64,000 nt of DNA from Hymenobacter sp. PAMC 26628 (lineage in GTDB: Bacteria; Bacteroidota; Bacteroidia; Cytophagales; Hymenobacteraceae), in contig NZ_CP014304.1 in the NCBI RefSeq assembly GCF_001562275.1, forward strand, positions 620,001-684,000, read 5' to 3'. Positions within the stretch are counted from its first letter, which is position 1. Each line of letters begins with the position of its first letter. A model generated the notes under the pieces. That model saw only the letters and a program-made list of their open reading frames with translations. It did not search any database and had not been told where the DNA came from. The translations under genes were made by a program, and so were the position numbers. This document shows positions 51,134 to 60,265 of the stretch, piece by piece.

Positions 51134-52651
51134 CGTAGCCGCGATGGTACCAGTAATACCGTTACTCGTTAGCGTATTGGTATTAGGATCGGCACTGGTT
51201 TTATCTAAAGGTTGAAATGGATTGCCGCCGTTTTGCGAACGAAAAGGCAGTAAATTAAATTTTTGGATGCTATTTAATTCAGCATTTAAATAATGAAAAG
51301 TAAGGTTAAAATTGAGGTTGTCTGGGTTATCGGCCTGAAATGAGAAGTTGCGACGGATGCTTTTGCTTGTATTAATTCCCCTGTAAGTAAAACTAGTAAC
51401 GCGAGTTACCGAAACCTTGATAGGCGCCGAATTATTTACTGTTAAATCAAGCCCGATATTACCGAAGGTGTTTTGGTCCTGATCAATCATCCGATCATTA
51501 GCGCGCACTACGCCTAATACATAGCCGACCTCTGATTCATTAATTATCTGTCCGGTAGTTCCTAGGTTAATACTATAATCCTGAGGGCTATCGGTTCTTG
51601 TTTGTAAGATGCCGCCACTTTGGGCAAAAATTAAATCATTAATGATACTCGCCTGGCTACTGAGCGTTTTCGTGCTTCCTCCGTCAATGCGAAGATTAAA
51701 AAAAATGCCCCCATCAAAAGTTTGAGCCACACTGCCAACTAATGCGATAACGCCACCCGTTTGGTCGAAGCTCCCTCGTGGGTCTTGAAAATCACCAACT
51801 AATTGTAGTTCTCCGCCGGTCATGCTTAAGCCGCGGTAATTGGTGGGGGCCCCAGTATCACCAGCAATAAGTAAAGTGTGGACCTTAGCTACGTTGCCAT
51901 TGGTAATGATGGGCTTATTACCACTTGAGATAAATGGAATAATAACGTTCGTGCTAAAATCGGGGAGTACTGTGGGCGACCAGTTGCCGGCATCGGTCCA
52001 ATCTGAACTGTTTTGTCCCGTCCATTGAGTAGGAGAAATGCCCGTTACGTCGAAAGAGGCAGTATAAGGATTTGACTCGCTGCCATCAGCTCTGTTTATA
52101 GCATTCGGATTACCCGTGTTAGGAATAATATTGAAAGTAAAATATACCTCTAATATGTAATGGCCATTTCCAGCGTTAGCCGCGCTTATTAGATTAACAT
52201 TAGCCGAAGGATTGCTCCATTTTTGGCCACTTGGTTGGTCGCTATCTAGTCCTTTAAAATTTAATCTTAGCGGCACAAAAACTCCTGGACTAGAATTGTC
52301 GCGGTAAACCCGATAAAATAGTTGAGGGGGCTGCACATTGCCACCGCCGTCATCAGTTAGGTTAGCTTCGCCACCAATCTGTAAACGGCCGTCTCGGTCA
52401 AAAGAACCGAAATTCTGGCCCTGATAAGGGCTAAATCCCGTGCTGCCACCACTATTTGTGTAATAGCTAACGGTGTTGCCGTAACTGGTCAGCGTAACTA
52501 TATTCTTATAAAAATCAGTAGCAACTGCCGGGCTTCCTAGTCCTGTACCAAGTATGATTAACCCAATTAATATTCCAAGTTTGCCATTAATGAATATGTG
52601 CCGTAACGCTATTTGTAGCGCAGGTTGGATCTTGAATAATGGTTGCTTCAT
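50543..52651 (-). CDS. T9SS type A sorting-domain surface protein, paralogue 1
   Basis: This 702-residue secreted protein has a hydrophobic signal (LGILIGLIILGTGLGSPAVA) near residue 28. The N-terminal region has PYQGQNFGSFDRDGRLQIGG and IPNTGNPNAINRADGSESNP, and a middle GNxTxGGGxL-like beta region typical of repeat-rich adhesins is visible. The last 196 residues are the T9SS part: LTSFAAVAQGPDALLTWTTA, then FEVQVSTDGTTFRALGFV, YRLRQLDVDGKESLFAP and the sorting domain GYPNPFASEINLALQTV to the end at LKLVKE. That block is identical to paralogue 2. Start MKQPLFKIQP was chosen to match it. Confidence 0.85.
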   Translation of the reverse strand: MKQPLFKIQPALQIALRHIFINGKLGILIGLIILGTGLGSPAVATDFYKNIVTLTSYGNTVSYYTNSGGSTGFSPYQGQNFGSFDRDGRLQIGGEANLTDDGGGNVQPPQLFYRVYRDNSSPGVFVPLRLNFKGLDSDQPSGQKWSNPSANVNLISAANAGNGHYILEVYFTFNIIPNTGNPNAINRADGSESNPYTASFDVTGISPTQWTGQNSSDWTDAGNWSPTVLPDFSTNVIIPFISSGNKPIITNGNVAKVHTLLIAGDTGAPTNYRGLSMTGGELQLVGDFQDPRGSFDQTGGVIALVGSVAQTFDGGIFFNLRIDGGSTKTLSSQASIINDLIFAQSGGILQTRTDSPQDYSINLGTTGQIINESEVGYVLGVVRANDRMIDQDQNTFGNIGLDLTVNNSAPIKVSVTRVTSFTYRGINTSKSIRRNFSFQADNPDNLNFNLTFHYLNAELNSIQKFNLLPFRSQNGGNPFQPLDKTSADPNTNTLTSNGITGTIAATFTLGDYTNALPVTLTSFAAVAQGPDALLTWTTAQELNNAGFEVQVSTDGTTFRALGFVAAASPNSSEARAYQYRDATAGKQGTRYYRLRQLDVDGKESLFAPQSLTFGGALATSVQGYPNPFASEINLALQTVAAGQATVSVLDGVGRQVRRWQPTLAAGASNLVLSDLASLPHGLYVVQVRYPDGQTQRLKLVKE

Positions 52652-52683
52652 AATGGCGCTTGATTAGGTATAAAACTAGTTAT

Positions 52684-52691
52684 CAAATATA
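52684..52691 (-). promoter_or_regulatory. -7 element of T9SS cargo gene 1
   Basis: On the minus strand the sequence reads TATATTTG, matching TAnnTTTG, 33 bp before the start codon. Paralogue 2 has the same octamer at nearly the same distance (56345-56352). The insertion sequence lies 85 bp further upstream and leaves it intact. Confidence 0.5.
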
Positions 52692-52775
52692 CAAAAAATG
52701 CTGCTAAAAATAATATTAATACAAATAATCATACTTACAGGTATTTTGTACAATATGGAATCGCCTCCACATCAG

Positions 52776-53964
52776 TAGGGCCATTGCACCAAACGCGTAG
52801 TTAGCGAATTTTGGGGAATGGACTATGCTGAATTTTTTGAGGAAATAACGGATTACCGGGTGCAAGGCCGCTGTTTACATGAATTAAGCGACATTTTGCT
52901 ACTCGTGCTCTGTGGTTTATTAGCTGATTGCGAGACATTTGAGGATATTTACGATTATGCCTGTGACAAAGAGGCTACGCTACGCGAGTTCATGGCCTTG
53001 CCGGCCGGCAGCCCGTCCCATGACACGCTCAACCGCGTCTTTCGCCACCTCGCGCCTACCGAATTGGAGCGTTGCCTGAGCCAGTGGGGACAGGCTATCG
53101 TGGCGTTGCTGGCCGGTCGGCACCTGCTTATCGACGGCAAGCAGCTGCGCGGCACCACGCCCGCCGGCCAGCGCCAGGCCCCGGTCCAGCTCGTGAGCGT
53201 CTGGGCGGCCGAGCAGCGCCTGTGCCTGGCGCAGACGGCAGTGGAAACCAAGCGTAATGAATGGGTGGCCATCCCGCAGGTGCTCGACCTGGTGGAGGTA
53301 AAAGGCCGTGTGGTCACGCTCGATGCCATGGGCTGCCAGCGGTCGGTGGCGGCGAAGCTGGTGGAGAAAGGGGCTGATTACGTGCTGGCCCTCAAGCAAA
53401 ACCAGGGGGAGTTACACCGGCTGGTGGCCGCCCACTTTGCTCCCTTGCGCGCCCAGCCCGCCGCCCACCAGCAGCGCGACAAGGGACATGGACGCGGGGA
53501 ACTGCGCCAAGTCTGGGTCAGTCAGCACGGGGGCCTGGTGGATGCGGGCGCGGACTGGCCGGGCTTGCAGACGCTGGTTTGCCAGCAGACCACGCGCTGG
53601 GTGGCGGGGAAGGCGCAGCAGGCCACGCGCTATTTTCTCTCCTCGCTGGCCGGGGCGAGCGCGGCCACGCTAGGGGGGTAGGTGCGCGGGCATTGGGGCA
53701 TTGAAAATCAGCAGCATTGGCACCTGGACGTGACCTTTGCCGAAGATGCCAGCCAGTGCCGACGCGGCCATGCCCCACGCAATTTCTCGACTATGCGCAA
53801 GCTGGCCTTGACGCTGCTCCGGTGCTCCCCGCTGGTCGTGAGCCTGAAACGAAAGCGTAAAAAAGCCGCCCGCGACGATAAATACCTGCTCCAGTTGCTG
53901 GCCCAGCTACCGCTAGAGGAAACTGCCCCGACAAGCTAACTGTACGTTTGGTGCAATGGCCCTA
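52776..53964 (+). mobile_element. ISAs1-family insertion sequence, complete but with disabled transposase
   Basis: The element is 1189 bp with perfect 20-bp terminal inverted repeats (TAGGGCCATTGCACCAAACG at 52776-52795 and its complement at 53945-53964). Directly outside both ends is the 9-bp target duplication CCACATCAG (52767-52775 and 53965-53973), proving insertion as a unit. The transposase starts at 52818. Length and repeats fit ISAs1. It sits between the two paralogous T9SS cargo genes. The transposase has a premature stop, so it could move only with help in trans. Confidence 0.93.
52818..53939 (+). pseudogene. ISAs1-family transposase with an in-frame stop
   Basis: The frame would give 373 residues: MDYAEFFEEITDYRVQGRC at the start, DDE residues Asp106 in HLLIDGKQLRGTTP, Asp169 in VVTLDAMGCQRSVA and Glu296 in [16 protein letters not shown]. 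At codon 288 (53679-53681) TAG follows ATLGG where family members have an amino acid, probably Glu (GAG). The catalytic Glu lies after the stop, so the product as read is inactive. No frameshift is present. There may be a sequencing error or a real amber mutation. Confidence 0.9.
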
Positions 53965-54073
53965 CCACATCAGTGTACAGCTTTCTAGTGAAAGAACTCT
54001 GTAGTATTCATGGATCCTTCGTAGCCCTTTAGAATCAGCTATTGTAAATTCCAATACTGCCGTTTCGCCCACA

Positions 54074-54107
54074 AAAAAAGCCCTGCGCGGCGCGCAAGGC
54101 TTTTTTT
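54074..54107 (-). terminator. Terminator after the second T9SS cargo gene
   Basis: An A-run, CCCTGCGC with GCGCAAGG and a T-run form a stem like the copy at 50492-50525 with a few changes. It lies directly behind the stop of the gene at 54125 on the minus strand. Confidence 0.7.
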
Positions 54108-54715
54108 ATGGGCTGAGTGAAAAGCTATTCTTTCACCAGCTTGAGGCGCTGGGTCTGGCCGTCCGGGTAGCGCACCTGCACCACGTAGAGGCCGTGGGGC
54201 AGGCTGGCCAGGTCCGAGAGCACCAGGTTGGAGGCCCCGGCGGCCAGCGTGGGCTGCCAGCGGCGCACCTGGCGGCCCACGCCGTCGAGTACGCTCACCG
54301 TGGCTTGGCCGGCGGCCACCGTTTGCAGCGCCAAGTTGATTTCCGAGGCGAACGGGTTGGGGTAGCCCTGCACTGACGTGGCCAGGGCCCCGCCAAACGT
54401 GAGGGACTGCGGGGCGAACAAGCTTTCCTTGCCGTCCACATCCAACTGGCGCAAGCGGTAGTAGCGGGTGCCCTGCTTGCCCGCCGTCGCGTCGCGGTAC
54501 TGGTAGGCGCGGGCTTCCGAGCTATTCGGCGAAGCGGCGGCCACGAAGCCCAGCGCGCGGAAGGTTGTGCCGTCGGTCGACACCTGCACCTCGAAGCCCG
54601 CGTTGTTCAACTCCTGGGCGGTGGTCCAGGTCAGCAGCGCGTCGGGGCCCTGGGCCACGGCCGCAAAGCTCGTCAACGTCACCGGCAGTGCGTTGGTATA
54701 GTCGCCGAGGGTAAA
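54103..54715. repeat. 613-bp direct repeat, copy B (T9SS C-terminal block)
   Basis: Identical to 50521-51133. It encodes the last part of paralogue 2 and its trailer. The two copies lie in the same orientation 3.6 kb apart, so recombination between them would delete the insertion sequence and one gene. Confidence 0.93.
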
Positions 54716-56311
54716 TATGCCTAATAGAGTATTTACTCCGTCAAACGTCACGCCCTCAATGTTAGAACGTACTAAGACATTGTTAGCAAGGTCAATAGAA
54801 GTTTTCGTTAGAGGGCGGAAAGGAACGGTGCCGTTTTGTGTGCGGAAAAGCAAAAGGTTATTCTCAGAAATTCCGTTCAATTCAGAATCCAAGTAGTGGA
54901 AACGAAGTGCAAAGCTCGGGGTGCTAGTGCTACCAGTAGCTGACAACGTGAAGCTGCGCTTGATACTTTGACTTATGTTCACCCCTTTGTACGAGAAGCC
55001 GGTAAGCCGCGTGACAGATACAACTCCTGGAGAGCTACCGTTAGGGATTAACTCAAGCCCAATGTTATTAAACACGTTGGCTTTGTCCGCATCAATTTGC
55101 CGGCTGAGACTACGCAGAAAGCCCAGTACATAACTTGTTTCTGTCTCGCCGATAATTTGGGGTTCGTTTCCAATGTTACTTGGGTCGTAAACTAGATCAA
55201 CACTGTTTGTACTGGCATCTTTATCCAGCGTTTTAAGTACTCCATCTACAAAGGTCAAAGTACCCTTGATGTCCATTCGGGTTGTTAAAGACTTAGTCCC
55301 GCCACCCTCAATACGAACGTTGTTGAACGTGGCACCGTCGAAGGTTTGGTCTTTACCAGCCAAGACGAAGGTTGAATTTGGATCTTGGCCAAACCCTCCA
55401 AAGGGGGTAGAAAAATCTCCAAATATCTGCAATTCTCCAGGCGAACCATTCACCCCGCCAAGAGTGAATAGCCGGGCGTTTGGTATCCCGTTGCTGCTAA
55501 TACGTAAAGAACGAACTTTGGCTGCGCCACGATTACCGTTAAATATTTTGGGAATATATCTTGCCCCGGCAGGAATCGTAGCGTCCGTATTAGCATCAGG
55601 TACACGATTAGGGGACCAGTTACCCGGATTAAACCAATCTGTTCCATTAGGATCCTCTCCAGCGATGCCTGTCCACTGCACAGGAGTGTTTCCAGTTACT
55701 GAAAAAGTAGCTCTATAGTTAACGCCTGGGCTGTTGTTATTATCATAAAACGGGAATGTAGTAGTAGGATTCCCATAAGTGCCAGTGCCCTGAAAATATA
55801 TTTCTAGCGTGTAATTAGCTGTTACACCTACACCTGGACCATCGGTGTTAGAAATAAGGTTTGGCCCGTTTAAGTTATCCCAGCGCTGAGTATTGGGCCC
55901 GTCAAGGTTATCCCGTCTGTTAGTTAAGTTTAACGGTATGAAATCACCAGTGGTGGTGGAGCCGGTCAGATATACTTTATAGTAAAGTATCGGAGCTATT
56001 ACCCCATCGCCATTAGTCGTCTTTGTGTTGGCTTCGCCGCCTAGTATTAAACTTCCGTTTCCGCGGTCGAAAGTGCCAAAGTTTTGGCCTTGGATTGGAG
56101 TTGCACCATTGCCTAATGCTTGGTAATAAGCATTACCCGTGTTGCTTTTGTTGATGACAACAAAGTTTTTAGTAAACTCAGTAGCAGTTGCTGAGTTAGC
56201 AAACCCTGCAAATAAGATGATTAGCAAGGCGATTGCGCTTGCTTTGCTAGAGCAGATTCGCTGCAATAGTATATAAGGCGCGAATGAATTAGTGTTTAAA
56301 GGTTGTTGCAT
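54125..56311 (-). CDS. T9SS type A sorting-domain surface protein, paralogue 2
   Basis: This 728-residue secreted protein has a signal region (ASAIALLIILFAGFANSATA). N-terminal resemblance to paralogue 1 is clear, for example TPIQGQNFGTFDRGNGSLIL followed by GGEANT, with many substitutions. Its last 196 residues are identical to paralogue 1, from FTLGDYTNALPVTLTSFAAV through the sorting domain to LKLVKE. The N-terminal codons use far more A/T than the C-terminal block. The ATG at 56311 (MQQPLNTNSF) matches the paralogue start MKQPLFKIQP; the upstream ATG at 56347 is rejected. Function unknown, probably adhesin-like. Confidence 0.85.
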   Translation of the reverse strand: MQQPLNTNSFAPYILLQRICSSKASAIALLIILFAGFANSATATEFTKNFVVINKSNTGNAYYQALGNGATPIQGQNFGTFDRGNGSLILGGEANTKTTNGDGVIAPILYYKVYLTGSTTTGDFIPLNLTNRRDNLDGPNTQRWDNLNGPNLISNTDGPGVGVTANYTLEIYFQGTGTYGNPTTTFPFYDNNNSPGVNYRATFSVTGNTPVQWTGIAGEDPNGTDWFNPGNWSPNRVPDANTDATIPAGARYIPKIFNGNRGAAKVRSLRISSNGIPNARLFTLGGVNGSPGELQIFGDFSTPFGGFGQDPNSTFVLAGKDQTFDGATFNNVRIEGGGTKSLTTRMDIKGTLTFVDGVLKTLDKDASTNSVDLVYDPSNIGNEPQIIGETETSYVLGFLRSLSRQIDADKANVFNNIGLELIPNGSSPGVVSVTRLTGFSYKGVNISQSIKRSFTLSATGSTSTPSFALRFHYLDSELNGISENNLLLFRTQNGTVPFRPLTKTSIDLANNVLVRSNIEGVTFDGVNTLLGIFTLGDYTNALPVTLTSFAAVAQGPDALLTWTTAQELNNAGFEVQVSTDGTTFRALGFVAAASPNSSEARAYQYRDATAGKQGTRYYRLRQLDVDGKESLFAPQSLTFGGALATSVQGYPNPFASEINLALQTVAAGQATVSVLDGVGRQVRRWQPTLAAGASNLVLSDLASLPHGLYVVQVRYPDGQTQRLKLVKE

Positions 56312-56344
56312 GATGCCAATAAATAACATGAGAAAAGGGACACG

Positions 56345-56352
56345 CAAATATA
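56345..56352 (-). promoter_or_regulatory. -7 element of T9SS cargo gene 2
   Basis: On the minus strand this is TATATTTG, 33 bp upstream of the start codon, the same as in paralogue 1. No TTG at an ideal distance was found. The 56353-56557 stretch is AT-rich and shows nothing else. Confidence 0.45.
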
Positions 56353-56557
56353 CGTGAATCTCAACGCAAGGATGGTTTTATGCAAGAAAATATTGTGTAT
56401 CTGCATTTTGTGCAAAAATACTATTGCTCATACCCCAATGGATCCAATATATTACTGTGAATGTGCCAAAGCAAATCTTAGCCAAAGGCGTGCATCGCAA
56501 CGCTATGTAGCTTTTTCAGAGATTTTTTAGTCACGATAAACAGTCGTAACGGCAAAA

Positions 56558-56591
56558 AAAGAAGGCCCCTCCTAATGAAGGGGCCTTCTTT
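56558..56591 (-). terminator. Terminator after the third T9SS cargo gene
   Basis: AAAGAAGGCCCCT (56558-56570) pairs exactly with AGGGGCCTTCTTT (56579-56591) around CCTAATGA, flanked by A- and T-runs. It would end the minus-strand transcript of the gene at 56788. The AT-rich 56592-56787 between them shows no other feature. Confidence 0.8.
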
Positions 56592-56787
56592 GTCTAATAA
56601 TCATAATGAATAACCAGCCTAATATAATAGCGTGGCTGGCACAGGATAGGACACTAAATCAAGCGGTGTAATAATCAAGGAAATGGAATATGGGCGATAG
56701 TCGCCATAGTGATAGTAATTTTTAATTCATAATGTATCATTTTGATATAAAGTTACTTATCTTGTTGTGACTGACTTATAAAACACT

Positions 56788-57810
56788 TTAATTAGAAACA
56801 ATAAGGCGTTTCTGTACGGGGCCGTCGCTGCTGGCCAGCGTGATGAAATAAGTGCCCGCAGCTAAGCTAGTAGGCAAGGGCAAGGGGGTAGTTGATTGAG
56901 CTGTCATTGGAGCAAGAGTTTGAATCGAGATAGGACGGCCTAGTGCATCAGCGATTTGCAGCGTAAGAGTTTCTCCAGCAAAGCCCTGAAGCAATAGTTG
57001 CACAGGTTTGCCTACGCTAGGGTTTGGGTATATTTCTACTCTGCGAGCCAGGAGGGGCACGGGGCTTAGAACAATTGAGCTGCTATAGTGCACTGTACCG
57101 TCAAGGTCAACTTGGCGCAAGCGGTAGTAAGTTGGTTGCGTTAAGCGTTTCGAATCCGGCCAATGGTATGCAAGCGACTGGGAACTGGTACCAGCCGCCG
57201 CCATCCGGTTGGCTTCAGAGAAATAAACGCCATCAGATGAGCGCTCGACAGCGAAGTAAGATGTATTGCGTTCAGTAGCTGTAGACCACTGTAACAAGGC
57301 CATACTGTTGGCGTCGATGGTACCAGCAAACGCTGTCAACTCAACTGCAAGGGGAGCCGGAGATACGGGCACAGCTCGGGTGGATATAGCCATGCTGCTA
57401 CTACGGTTGTTGTATGCAATGCTAGTCCCATCGGTATTGTATTCGGCGTTAGTTATATAATAATAGGTATTGGGTTGCAACCCCGTGATCGTGGCGCTAC
57501 GCCCCGTGCCATTGTATACTACAAAACCTTTGCCCAGTGCTGTGCCTTGTCCGTATATCGTATTAGCAGTGTAAAAAGTGCTGTCGGCTGGAGCCAGCGG
57601 TACGGGCATGCCCCCAGGAGAAGCCGCCATCGTTACTACCCGGCCTTGGCCTGTGCCGGAATCACCGAAAACTAGATCCACGGTAGTAGTAGTCACGCGA
57701 ACAGGGCTTACGCTGCCACCTGTGCTAGGGGCCACTACCTGTGCCGAAGTGCTGTGGCTAAACAGCCCGGACGCCAGGCCTACCGCAAGGGCTAAGAAGC
57801 GCAAATTCAT
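56788..57810 (-). CDS. T9SS sorting-domain secreted protein with a fibronectin-like domain
   Basis: This 340-residue protein has a signal peptide (MNLRFLALAVGLASGLFSHS) and then a fibronectin-III-like domain with TGLQPNTYYYITNAEYNTDG. A T9SS-associated region follows: VELTAFAGTIDANSMALLQW, YFAVERSSDGVYFSEANRM and YRLRQVDLDGTVHYSSS. The sorting domain is EIYPNPSVGKPVQLLLQGF, through LAAGTYFITLASSDGPVQKR to the end. It shares the architecture of the two cargo genes downstream but not their DNA. The ATG at 57810 starts the signal peptide. It is AT-richer than the window average. Confidence 0.85.
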   Translation of the reverse strand: MNLRFLALAVGLASGLFSHSTSAQVVAPSTGGSVSPVRVTTTTVDLVFGDSGTGQGRVVTMAASPGGMPVPLAPADSTFYTANTIYGQGTALGKGFVVYNGTGRSATITGLQPNTYYYITNAEYNTDGTSIAYNNRSSSMAISTRAVPVSPAPLAVELTAFAGTIDANSMALLQWSTATERNTSYFAVERSSDGVYFSEANRMAAAGTSSQSLAYHWPDSKRLTQPTYYRLRQVDLDGTVHYSSSIVLSPVPLLARRVEIYPNPSVGKPVQLLLQGFAGETLTLQIADALGRPISIQTLAPMTAQSTTPLPLPTSLAAGTYFITLASSDGPVQKRLIVSN

Positions 57811-58151
57811 ATAGAAGCTAGTAGAGGGTGGAACCAAATAGGGAAATTGCTAAAATAAAATAATAAGCTGTAGAGTATAAATATTCTAATAATAAACAAC
57901 GTCTTATAATTTAGGTGCAACTCGCTGGCCAGCTGTTTTGCGATAGACAAATATAGGACTAAAAATCAAATCATAGACTTATTTCTCGTTTTATGAGATA
58001 AAAAATAAAATATTATTGTACTTAATAAAGAAAAACGATTTATTAAACATTAGATAAAATCATATTTCAATAAAAAATAATAAATGTGCAAATGGTATTA
58101 ACTAAAGCTGGAGACTTGTGGGTGCTATTGGGTGCTCTGGGAATGGTTATG

Positions 58152-58178
58152 AAAAAGGGCAGCCCGTTGGGCTGCCCT
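58152..58178 (-). terminator. Terminator behind the exonuclease relic
   Basis: GGGCAGCCC pairs exactly with GGGCTGCCC around GTT (58158-58178). On the minus strand the stem ends in TTTTTC, so it belongs to the exonuclease pseudogene that ends at 58214. The stretch 57811-58150 is very AT-rich with no gene. Confidence 0.7.
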
Positions 58179-58213
58179 GGTCTGGCTATTATTATATAAG
58201 GTGTTGGGGTTGG

Positions 58214-58590
58214 CTAAGCCGTGAGAGAGGGCCCCGCGGCGGGGCCCCAAGGCAAGTGGGTGAGCTGCACGGTATCCAACAGGGCCTGCCGGTGGGTGTA
58301 GTGCAGGAAAAAGCGGGCCGTTGTTTCAACAGGTTTCTGGCAATACTTGACGATGCGGCTCAAGTCTTTTCCCACCCAGTGGGTGTGGCCGACTTGCAAG
58401 CCGTTGATGTCGTCTTTGGGCGTGGGAATACCGAACACGCCCGCTAGTAGGGGCAGCGGGATGGTGCCTTTATAGTCACCAAACTTCTACTGGTTCCTAT
58501 TGTCGAGCAAGTCGGGGAAGTCCCGGGGCTTGTGGCCGGCTCCGTTGGGCATGGGCGGCCAGGGCCTGGCCGCAGATGGGCATGACGGTT
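58214..58590 (-). pseudogene. Relic of a PolB-like 3'-5' exonuclease
   Basis: The minus strand encodes KFGDYKGTIPLPLLAGVFGI followed by PTPKDDINGLQVGHTHWVGK and DLSRIVKYCQKPVETTARFF, matching the C-terminal part of the predicted 3'-5' exonuclease family related to the PolB exonuclease domain (IPTPKDDIDG...YCQKDV). Upstream it reads PRDFPDLLDNRNQ followed by an in-frame TAG (58487-58489), then further family-like sequence in another frame near 58560. The N-terminal half with the DEDD residues is missing. Clearly a decayed fragment. Upstream end approximate. Confidence 0.75.
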
Positions 58591-58701
58591 GGGAACACTT
58601 TTTAGCTAAATCAAACAGATGCTACATAATAGCCGGGACCACCCCAAGCTAGGCCGCATTGCCAGCAGAAACAGGGGCCCTGGCGGTGTATTTTTACCGC
58701 T

Positions 58702-59982
58702 ATGTTCTTCCAGTTTGGCCCCCGCAGCGCGTTGCTATTGCCCTTCGTAGTGCCGGGAGCGGCGGCCGCCCTGTGGCTGCTGGGTCGGGCCCTGCGGCGC
58801 GGGGCCCCCGCCGATGCGCTGCTGGCGCTGCTCATCGTGCTGCCCACTATCAGCGTGACGCAGTGGATGCTGGGCTACGCGGGCTGGTTCGACAGCCACG
58901 ATGGGCACTCGACGGTGATGTTTTACGTGCCCTGGCACCTGGGCACGGCGCTGGGCGCGGGCTACTACCTGTATTTCCGCAGCCTTACCAACCAGGAATT
59001 TCGCTGGCGGCCGCTGGCGGTGCACCTGCTGCCGGCGCTGCTGGAGCTGGGCCTGTTTGCGGCGGCGGCGGCTTACGACCTGGTGTGGTGGCGCGGGATG
59101 CAGGGCCGGCCGCTGCCCGATTTTTTCGGTACGAAGGGCGCAGCAGCCACGGCCCTCGACGGGCTGGCTCTGCCGCTGGCGCTGCTCAGCCACGGGCTAC
59201 TGCTGGGATACGGGCTGCGCATGTGGGCGGAGTACCGCCGCTACCGTCGCTACCTCGACGACAACTTCTCGGACCCCGAGCGCCTGCGCTTTGCTGGGCT
59301 GCGGCAGTTGCTTCTGCTGCAACTGCTGGTCCTGACGGTGGGCCTGCTGTATACGGCCCTGAATACGGCGTTCGAATTTAGCTACGACGCGGCCTGGAAT
59401 TTCTTTGCCTTGCGCGGCATCCTTATATACGGGCTGATTGTGGTGGGCATCCAGGCGAACTACGCAGCTGCTACCAGCCCGTTGCGCTTCGGGGCCCCAG
59501 CGGTGCTGGGAGTGGCCGAAGCCACGCCACTGCCCGGTAGCGGCGCTGGTTTTGAACCAACAGCGCTGGGGGCCCCGGTGGCGGCCGCCCGCCCGGCCGC
59601 CGCCGCGGGGCTCCTGCCGCCCGCCGCGCCGCTGCCGCCCGAGCTGGGGCCCTGGCGCGACAAACTGCTGGCCTTGATGGCCGACGAGCAGCCCTGGCTG
59701 GAGCCCGAGCTGACGCTTACCGAGCTGGCCCACCGCCTGCGCACGCACCCGGCGCTGCTTTCCAAAGTCATCAACGCGGGCTGTGGGCAAAACTTCAACG
59801 ACTTTGTGAACACCTACCGGGTGGAGGAGGCGCGGCGCAAGCTGGCTGACCCGCGCTTCGGGCACTACTCGTTGGTAGGCGTGGCGCTGGAGAGTGGATT
59901 CAACTCAAAATCAACGTTTAACCGCGTGTTCAAGAAGCTGCTGGACCAGGCCCCCAGCGAAGTAGCCCGGCCCAAATCATAA
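58702..59982 (+). CDS. Membrane-bound AraC-family transcriptional regulator
   Basis: This 426-residue protein has about seven N-terminal hydrophobic segments, from SALLLPFVVPGAAAALWLLG to GILIYGLIVVGIQANYAAA (residues 1-255). A low-complexity Pro/Ala linker follows (about 255-315), then a two-HTH AraC domain: LTLTELAHRLRTHPALLSKV and FGHYSLVGVALESGFNSKST followed by FNRVFKKLLDQAPSEVARP. This layout is seen in Bacteroidota regulators that sense a signal at the membrane. It lies 283 bp upstream of the TonB-receptor-like gene on the same strand, its likely target. Confidence 0.88.
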   Translation: MFFQFGPRSALLLPFVVPGAAAALWLLGRALRRGAPADALLALLIVLPTISVTQWMLGYAGWFDSHDGHSTVMFYVPWHLGTALGAGYYLYFRSLTNQEFRWRPLAVHLLPALLELGLFAAAAAYDLVWWRGMQGRPLPDFFGTKGAAATALDGLALPLALLSHGLLLGYGLRMWAEYRRYRRYLDDNFSDPERLRFAGLRQLLLLQLLVLTVGLLYTALNTAFEFSYDAAWNFFALRGILIYGLIVVGIQANYAAATSPLRFGAPAVLGVAEATPLPGSGAGFEPTALGAPVAAARPAAAAGLLPPAAPLPPELGPWRDKLLALMADEQPWLEPELTLTELAHRLRTHPALLSKVINAGCGQNFNDFVNTYRVEEARRKLADPRFGHYSLVGVALESGFNSKSTFNRVFKKLLDQAPSEVARPKS

Positions 59983-60265
59983 GTTGGGGCGGGCCAAACC
60001 ATGGCCTGGAGCGCCGGCCGTGGGGCGGGAGAGGACTTTTGCCTTCGTCCTCACCAACCCCGCTTCGGCCGTGAAAAACGTTGCAACCTGCCCACTGGCC
60101 CCCGTGCCTGGCCCCGCCGGCCACACACTTTTTGAGAACCGCGGTAACGTTTGGTTCGGGGCCCCGGTAGCCGCTGTGCAGCCCACCGTTGGTGGCGCGG
60201 CAAGCAACCATCCGGACTTCATCGGCATCTGTGCTGGCGGTTCTCTTTCCTTCTACTCACTGCGT

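Noticed and set aside
53679..53681. TAG in the transposase as pyrrolysine or programmed readthrough
   Set aside because: No supporting element is visible and Bacteroidota have no known pyrrolysine use; a point mutation is simpler.
58118..58447. Plus-strand open frame of 109 codons
   Set aside because: It is antisense to the exonuclease relic, whose family motif is readable on the minus strand.
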